Below are positions 32,606 to 36,598 of a stretch of 36,598 nt of DNA, piece by piece (the stretch's first letter is position 1; the number at the start of each line of letters is the position of its first letter). The DNA is from Acanthaster planci (taxonomy: Eukaryota; Echinodermata; Asteroidea; Valvatida; Acanthasteridae): contig NW_019091708.1 of assembly GCF_001949145.1 (NCBI RefSeq), positions 62,443-99,040 of the forward strand. Direction: 5' to 3'. Both the position numbers and the translations under genes were made by a program. The notes under the pieces were generated by a model that was given only the letters and a program-made list of their open reading frames with translations, searched no databases and was not told the origin of the DNA.

Positions 32606-33380
32606 TCAGACTTCACGGGGTGCAAGTAGGATAACAATGAACTCACAGATGGCCTCGAGTTTCACCAAGAGTGACCTACATAAGTCTGCCTCGCTATCCC
32701 TTCTGCCTACACATAGAAAGTCATCCATATAATGAATAATTCCAGCTAATTGAGTTTCTCCTAACTAGGAGCTCTACAAATGCTAGAACTTCTCAAAGTA
32801 GGTCGGTGCACACCGCACGCCTACAGGTAAACATTTATCAATGTAGTATTTCCCATTTATTTTTATGCCTAACAAATTGAAGTCCTGGGAGCGACGAGGA
32901 ATAAGTAGAAAGCTGATTTGATGTCTGCTTTGGTTAACAATGTGTCTAAATCCAACTTGGCCACCAGGTCTGCCGCGTCATCAACTTTGCTATATTCAAA
33001 AATGTAGTTGTCTTTATCTGCGAAATTGTTGATCGGGTATCCTTGAGGATAAGAAAAGATGATGAATCATGCGGAATTGCCCTGGTGTATGTTTTGGCAC
33101 TAACCCAATCGCTTTAACCTTAATTTACCCAGCTCCTCAACAGCCCTGTGATCCAACCTATCTCCTCTTCTTTAGCGATCCTTTGCCGGACTATAGCTGT
33201 TTTGGACAACACTGACTGCAAGTTGGGCAATTCCACCGGTAATCGAGGGCCCATGTGACTAAGTTGAAAGCCTCTACTGAAACCCTTGGATAAAAACTGC
33301 ACCACCTGCTTATCTGTTTACAATTGAAGTAAGGGGCGTAGGTGCTTACGCCAACAGGGATATTCTTGGTACTGGCCCAA
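32606..33380 (-). pseudogene. DIRS-like reverse transcriptase remnant
   Basis: Read on the minus strand, scattered across frames, are motifs in the order of DIRS-group RTs. These are QFLSKGFSRGFQLSHMGPRLP with PNLQSV (33191-33305), then IGLVPKHTPGQFRMIHHL, then KVDDAADLVAKL followed by LLTKADIKSAF with a catalytic Asp. Further down are KCLPVGVRCAPTYFEKF-like residues, and finally GIIHYMDDFLCVG with the intact YMDD box at 32720-32731. At least three frameshifts and stops separate them, and the last frame ends at 32606. No tyrosine recombinase, Gag or terminal repeats are visible nearby, so this is a truncated relic. Similarity is judged from memory of family motifs; a protein search would confirm it. 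Confidence 0.75.
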
Positions 33381-34550
33381 GTACCTAGTAGGATCAGCAG
33401 ATGTCTGCATATCCGTTTTACTTTTACCGTCCTTTTTTGTAGTGCTGGCTGTCCGGCATTTTTTATTTGGTTCTGTGAGGTTTGGTTCTTGTTCGTACAT
33501 GACACTTTCGATGGCCGGGTGTTCCTTAGATACTGTAGGAGTGGCTAAACCTGGACACCGCTTGTGGGCATGCTCCTTTGAAATTGAACTCACATCAGTG
33601 CTCAGACTGTTGACATTGCCTGTGTTGAGCGACATCCAATCCAAAAAAATTAAAACACCCACGATCTGCGCATTTACTTAAGAGTGTCACTTTTGTTGCC
33701 CATGAGCCATAATGAGATCCTGGCTCTGTTCCGGAGCTTGATATACCCCGATCATAACCGGACCTTGATATGCCGAGGTTGTGACCTTTCACAAGAGTGG
33801 TTTACCCCCAAAGAGAGCAGACCGTGTTTTAGGAATGTTTTCTACTATTCTTCTGGCTCGGCGGCAACGATCATTGAACACCTTGAAATGCCAGTTGCAA
33901 CTCCTTCTGTATTCTCGGGGTTATTAAGTTGACTAGACTCATTTTTTCCAATAAGCCAACAGGCGGGTTGCCAGAAGGTTTCCAAAGCTCACTGCGTTTC
34001 CAAACTGGCTGACTTTTGTGTCATTCAGAACATGCACCAAGTGGTGAAACAGTTATATGGGACTGGTACGATCCGTGCCACCAAACGCCTCGAAAGCCTC
34101 TTATCGGCTTTTTTTTTATTGATACGCGTTAAAATGTCACCGTGACGTCTATTGTGCCATTGCTTCACACGAATGCAGCACTGGAGGCGATAACTGTCAA
34201 AACTTTTGGAAGGTACCACCCCCGTGGCTCGATTTGTACAAACATCCAGAAAAACCATTCGAAATGTAAATTTTCAATTTTTAGCATTCAAATTGGGTCT
34301 TATATGAAGAGATATTCAGTGGCTTGTACGCATTTAGCCAGGCAAATACGTTGAAATGTCTGTGAAGAAACGAAATACCAACCTTCTATTACATCTGTAA
34401 CCTCTCCTTTGGGTCTATGTCAAATTGGAGGATTGATGGCTATTAGTGTTAATAGGCTTTAACGCATTAAAGAATTGTCAAAATTCTCCTCATGTAAGCA
34501 CTAAGTGATACCACAAGGTTATAGATGCTTCTCCCACTTATTGAGATAAA
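33381..34550. other. No clear gene
   Basis: Frames of 60-114 codons occur on both strands (for example minus 33318-33662 and plus 33684-33932) without recognisable domains. Part of the minus-strand sequence just upstream of the RT relic may belong to the same element. A T-run sits at 34111-34118. Confidence 0.3.
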
Positions 34551-34554
34551 CACC

Positions 34555-34965
34555 GTGAATACAATCCTGCCAAATGTTGGGCTACACCAACGCCCTTCAA
34601 CTCAATGCAGTTGTTTGTCTTATACCAATCGATTCACACCGTGGCACAGAAAATTGGATGGAAATTGAGGCATTCATAAAGTGCATTCTACATCATCATC
34701 ACACTCCTGTCCACCATTTGTAAGCACTTCAAAGATGCAGGTTTGTTTGATTTATTAGTTGAATGGGGTGAAATGTTCAAGGGTTGACGAATGAAGTTTT
34801 AAACGGCCATCAGTATAACTAGAGCATTCGTGTCCACAAGCTGATGCTTGATGCACATTAAGCTTCGATGGCAAAACATTCTGGAAAATGTAAATGGGAA
34901 ATCCAAGATGTCACTTGACATTGAAGACTACCAGTCGGTTACGACCTAATTTTAGGGGTTTCTGC
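34555..34965 (+). pseudogene. Decayed protein-coding remnant, unidentified
   Basis: In shifting plus-strand frames the sequence reads GYTNALQLNAVVCLIPIDSH, then ENWMEIEAFIKCILHHHHTP, then HFKDAGLFDLLVEWGEMFKG, then stop-interrupted segments with SIRVHKLMLDAH and ASMAKHSGKCKWEIQDVT. Several stops and at least two frameshifts break it. The residue composition is far more protein-like than neighbouring frames. It is probably a relic of a transposon-encoded or retrocopied protein. I cannot name the family. Confidence 0.35.
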
Positions 34966-35480
34966 AGACAATGAATAATCCAACTTTTGCCCTTTAGTTA
35001 TCCCTACCTGCATATTGAAGGAATGCCTCTTTGTTTTGTACGAACAACTAGAAAAGGTAATTAGTCTCTATATCGGTCATCTCTGATATCAAAGCTGCCA
35101 CGGATAGCTTACAACAGATACCCTGCCCGAGCGCCGAAGTAGTAGGGATATACCGGTTCAAGTGCACCTCCCGTTTCACCCTTGTCCCACCACCCACGCC
35201 GGGGTATCCCACTTCACTCACCTTGACCTTTGGCACCGGGGCATTTTTTTGTCAACAACTTGCCGGCCTGCATAGACTCTCGCACAAACAACCTAGACCT
35301 TTAACCCCGTGACTCTCAAACAAAGAAAAAAGGGATTTCCCTCGCTTCCCGGTTTAAAGTCGTGACTTCTCACAGTCTACAACTGCCATAAATAAACTTA
35401 CTATGTATAGAAATAACAATATATAAAAAAACATGTCAAGTCAAGTCGATAGAAAAAATGAAGAAAATGAATAAAAACTA
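34966..35480. other. No clear gene
   Basis: A short GC-richer part (35090-35240) is followed by AT-rich sequence leading to a TATA-like box. No supported coding sequence. Confidence 0.3.
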
Positions 35481-35489
35481 TATAAAAGG
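35481..35489 (+). promoter_or_regulatory. Candidate TATA box of the Cys-repeat gene
   Basis: TATAAAAGG is a strong match to the TATA consensus and lies about 38 bp before the first Cys codons of the C-x2-C reading frame. Short spacing would leave almost no 5' UTR, so the link is tentative. Confidence 0.35.
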
Positions 35490-35518
35490 ATACGGTACAC
35501 CATAAAACAAACGTTAAT

Positions 35519-36046
35519 TGTTATTTCTGCAAAGACACTAGAAAGTCGATCGATTTGGTAGATTCGTACGATTGTTTTCGCTGTTTAAATTCCAACCGTT
35601 TGTTTTAATGTACCGATTGTAAAGAATGCCACGATTACCACAATGTAACAGCTGCGCCAGATGTAATAGCTGCTCCACTTGCTACGATTGCGGTAGATGT
35701 ATAAATTGCGTGTCTTGTTTTAATTCAAATTAACTGCAAAAATTCAAATGCCTTGGACAGTTGTGATGATTGTAACGAGTGCAGCAATTGTATCGAATGT
35801 TTTGGTTGTACATATTACACCTGCTGCGTAAATTGTGTCGAGTTGGAAGAAACAGATCACGTGATGCTCATGGACGGTAAGCATAAAAAGCTGAGGCACA
35901 CGCAAAAAAACGAGCCACCGCCCAATTCAGCGAGTAAACTCGACCCTGATTTATACGAAATTGGGCTAATTATTGAATACGACATTGAAGTTGAACATTT
36001 AATTACAGTAGAAATCCCACCCGAGTTAATAGACGCGGCCAAATAG
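35519..36046 (+). pseudogene. Cysteine-repeat protein (C-x2-C), broken
   Basis: Three blocks of cysteines occur. Block 1 (35519-35625) reads CYFC..., CFRC and, after a TAA, CTDCKEC. Block 2 (35653-35718) is in another frame, with eight Cys at strict three-residue spacing (CARCNSCSTCYDC and onward). Block 3 is back in the first frame, in a 97-codon ORF at 35753-36046, with nine Cys (CDDCNECSNCIECFGC, then CC and C). Two compensating shifts and one stop separate them. About 24 Cys at this spacing suggest multiple metal-binding sites. The ORF continues into a Pro/Lys linker and an acidic IEYDIEVEHLITVEIPPEL segment. It has no introns. The family is not recognised; a large DNA virus or transposon origin is possible. 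Confidence 0.5.
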
Positions 36047-36048
36047 AA

Positions 36049-36525
36049 ATGAGAAAAATCTATGACAAAGCCAGGAAAATCAGAGCCATGTCAACCCAAG
36101 TATATATCGTTTCAGACGACCACGAGCGCTTCAATGTCGACAACTGTGACCCCAACGTCACCTATGGCCCTTTTGACCCGAGTAAATTAATCATTTCAAA
36201 ACCCGTGATTAAAGAAGGCACTCACGTGAGTCAATGCAGTTCGCCCATTTTTACCATCACAACGGCCAAAATGAACGCCTGTTGTTTCTGACGATAGAAC
36301 CCTGTTACGGCATAAACACGCTTTACAAACACTCGAGATAAAACGCCGGACAATTTAGTGGGTCGGCAAATTTGCTATCAAATATAACAACCTACGACAA
36401 ACATACTTGATCACATAAATTTAAAGGTTAAAGGTTTATCGAATCTCAAGAGTCTAATTTCCGGTCTAATACCCGTAAACGCCTACAAAGCCAGTAGCGA
36501 TATCGATGAATTGAACAAGATCTAA
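36049..36525 (+). pseudogene. Unknown protein adjoining the Cys-repeat frame, broken
   Basis: An 80-codon ORF starts two bases after the previous stop and includes STQVYIVSDDHERFNVDNC and YGPFDPSKLIIS. A one-base shift near 36275 leads on to LLFLTIEPCYGINTLYKHS, a TAA, then QFSGSANLLSNITTYDKHT, another shift, and INLKVKGLSNLKSLISGL followed by a TAA at 36523-36525. These pieces look like one protein of about 155-160 residues decayed by two shifts and a stop. It may have been continuous with the Cys-repeat protein. Tight packing without introns is unlike the host gene. I cannot assign a family. Confidence 0.45.
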
Positions 36526-36598
36526 TATGTAGTTAAACCACCTTAAACCACGGACGTGTATAATAAAATCTGGACTTGCAATGCCCTTAATCAGCTTA

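Overview
This looks like draft nuclear genomic DNA from an animal, most likely a marine invertebrate. The species cannot be named from the sequence. The reasons are long spliced introns with GT/AG ends, a Ty3/Gypsy retrotransposon with a PNMA-like Gag, a DIRS-like reverse transcriptase remnant, many fold-back and tandem repeats, and an assembly N at 31218. Most of the window is non-coding or repeat-derived. I found no rRNA, tRNA or CRISPR array.

Layout. (1) 1-21577, plus strand: the 5' part of one host gene, inferred from four small exons whose splice phases all fit (1146-1204, 4806-4949, 20879-20925, 21470-21577). It has a signal-peptide-like start, is cysteine-rich and carries two N-glycosylation sequons. 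A TATAAAG lies 149 bp upstream of the ATG. The family is not recognised and further exons probably lie beyond the window. (2) 6304-14367, minus strand: an old, nearly full-length LTR retrotransposon sitting in intron 2. It has two LTRs, a primer-binding site, a polypurine tract and the order gag, protease, RT, RNase H, integrase. Gag is PNMA-like and ends on a slippery heptamer next to its stop. Pol is broken by stops and frameshifts and the RT has lost a catalytic Asp, yet the integrase C-terminal ORF (544 codons) is still open.

(3) 14800-18570, 20110-20640 and 25040-25930: a diverged satellite family of about 150 bp per unit. Its units carry TGACGTCA and CACGTG palindromes. A duplication of about 0.8-0.9 kb flanks the first array, and the 20 kb copies are inverted. 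(4) 18.7-31.7 kb: minisatellites, fold-back elements, a dispersed repeat of about 450 bp in opposite orientations, and a pair of 340-bp direct repeats. There is also one candidate minus-strand terminal exon at 19357-19499.

(5) 31.9-36.6 kb: remnants of several other elements. These are a decayed DIRS-like RT (minus), decayed coding sequence of unknown origin (plus), and, at the right edge, a TATA-preceded, intronless, frameshifted reading frame. That frame encodes about two dozen Cys at C-x2-C spacing followed by an unrecognised domain. It is the least explained object in the window and may be virus- or transposon-derived.
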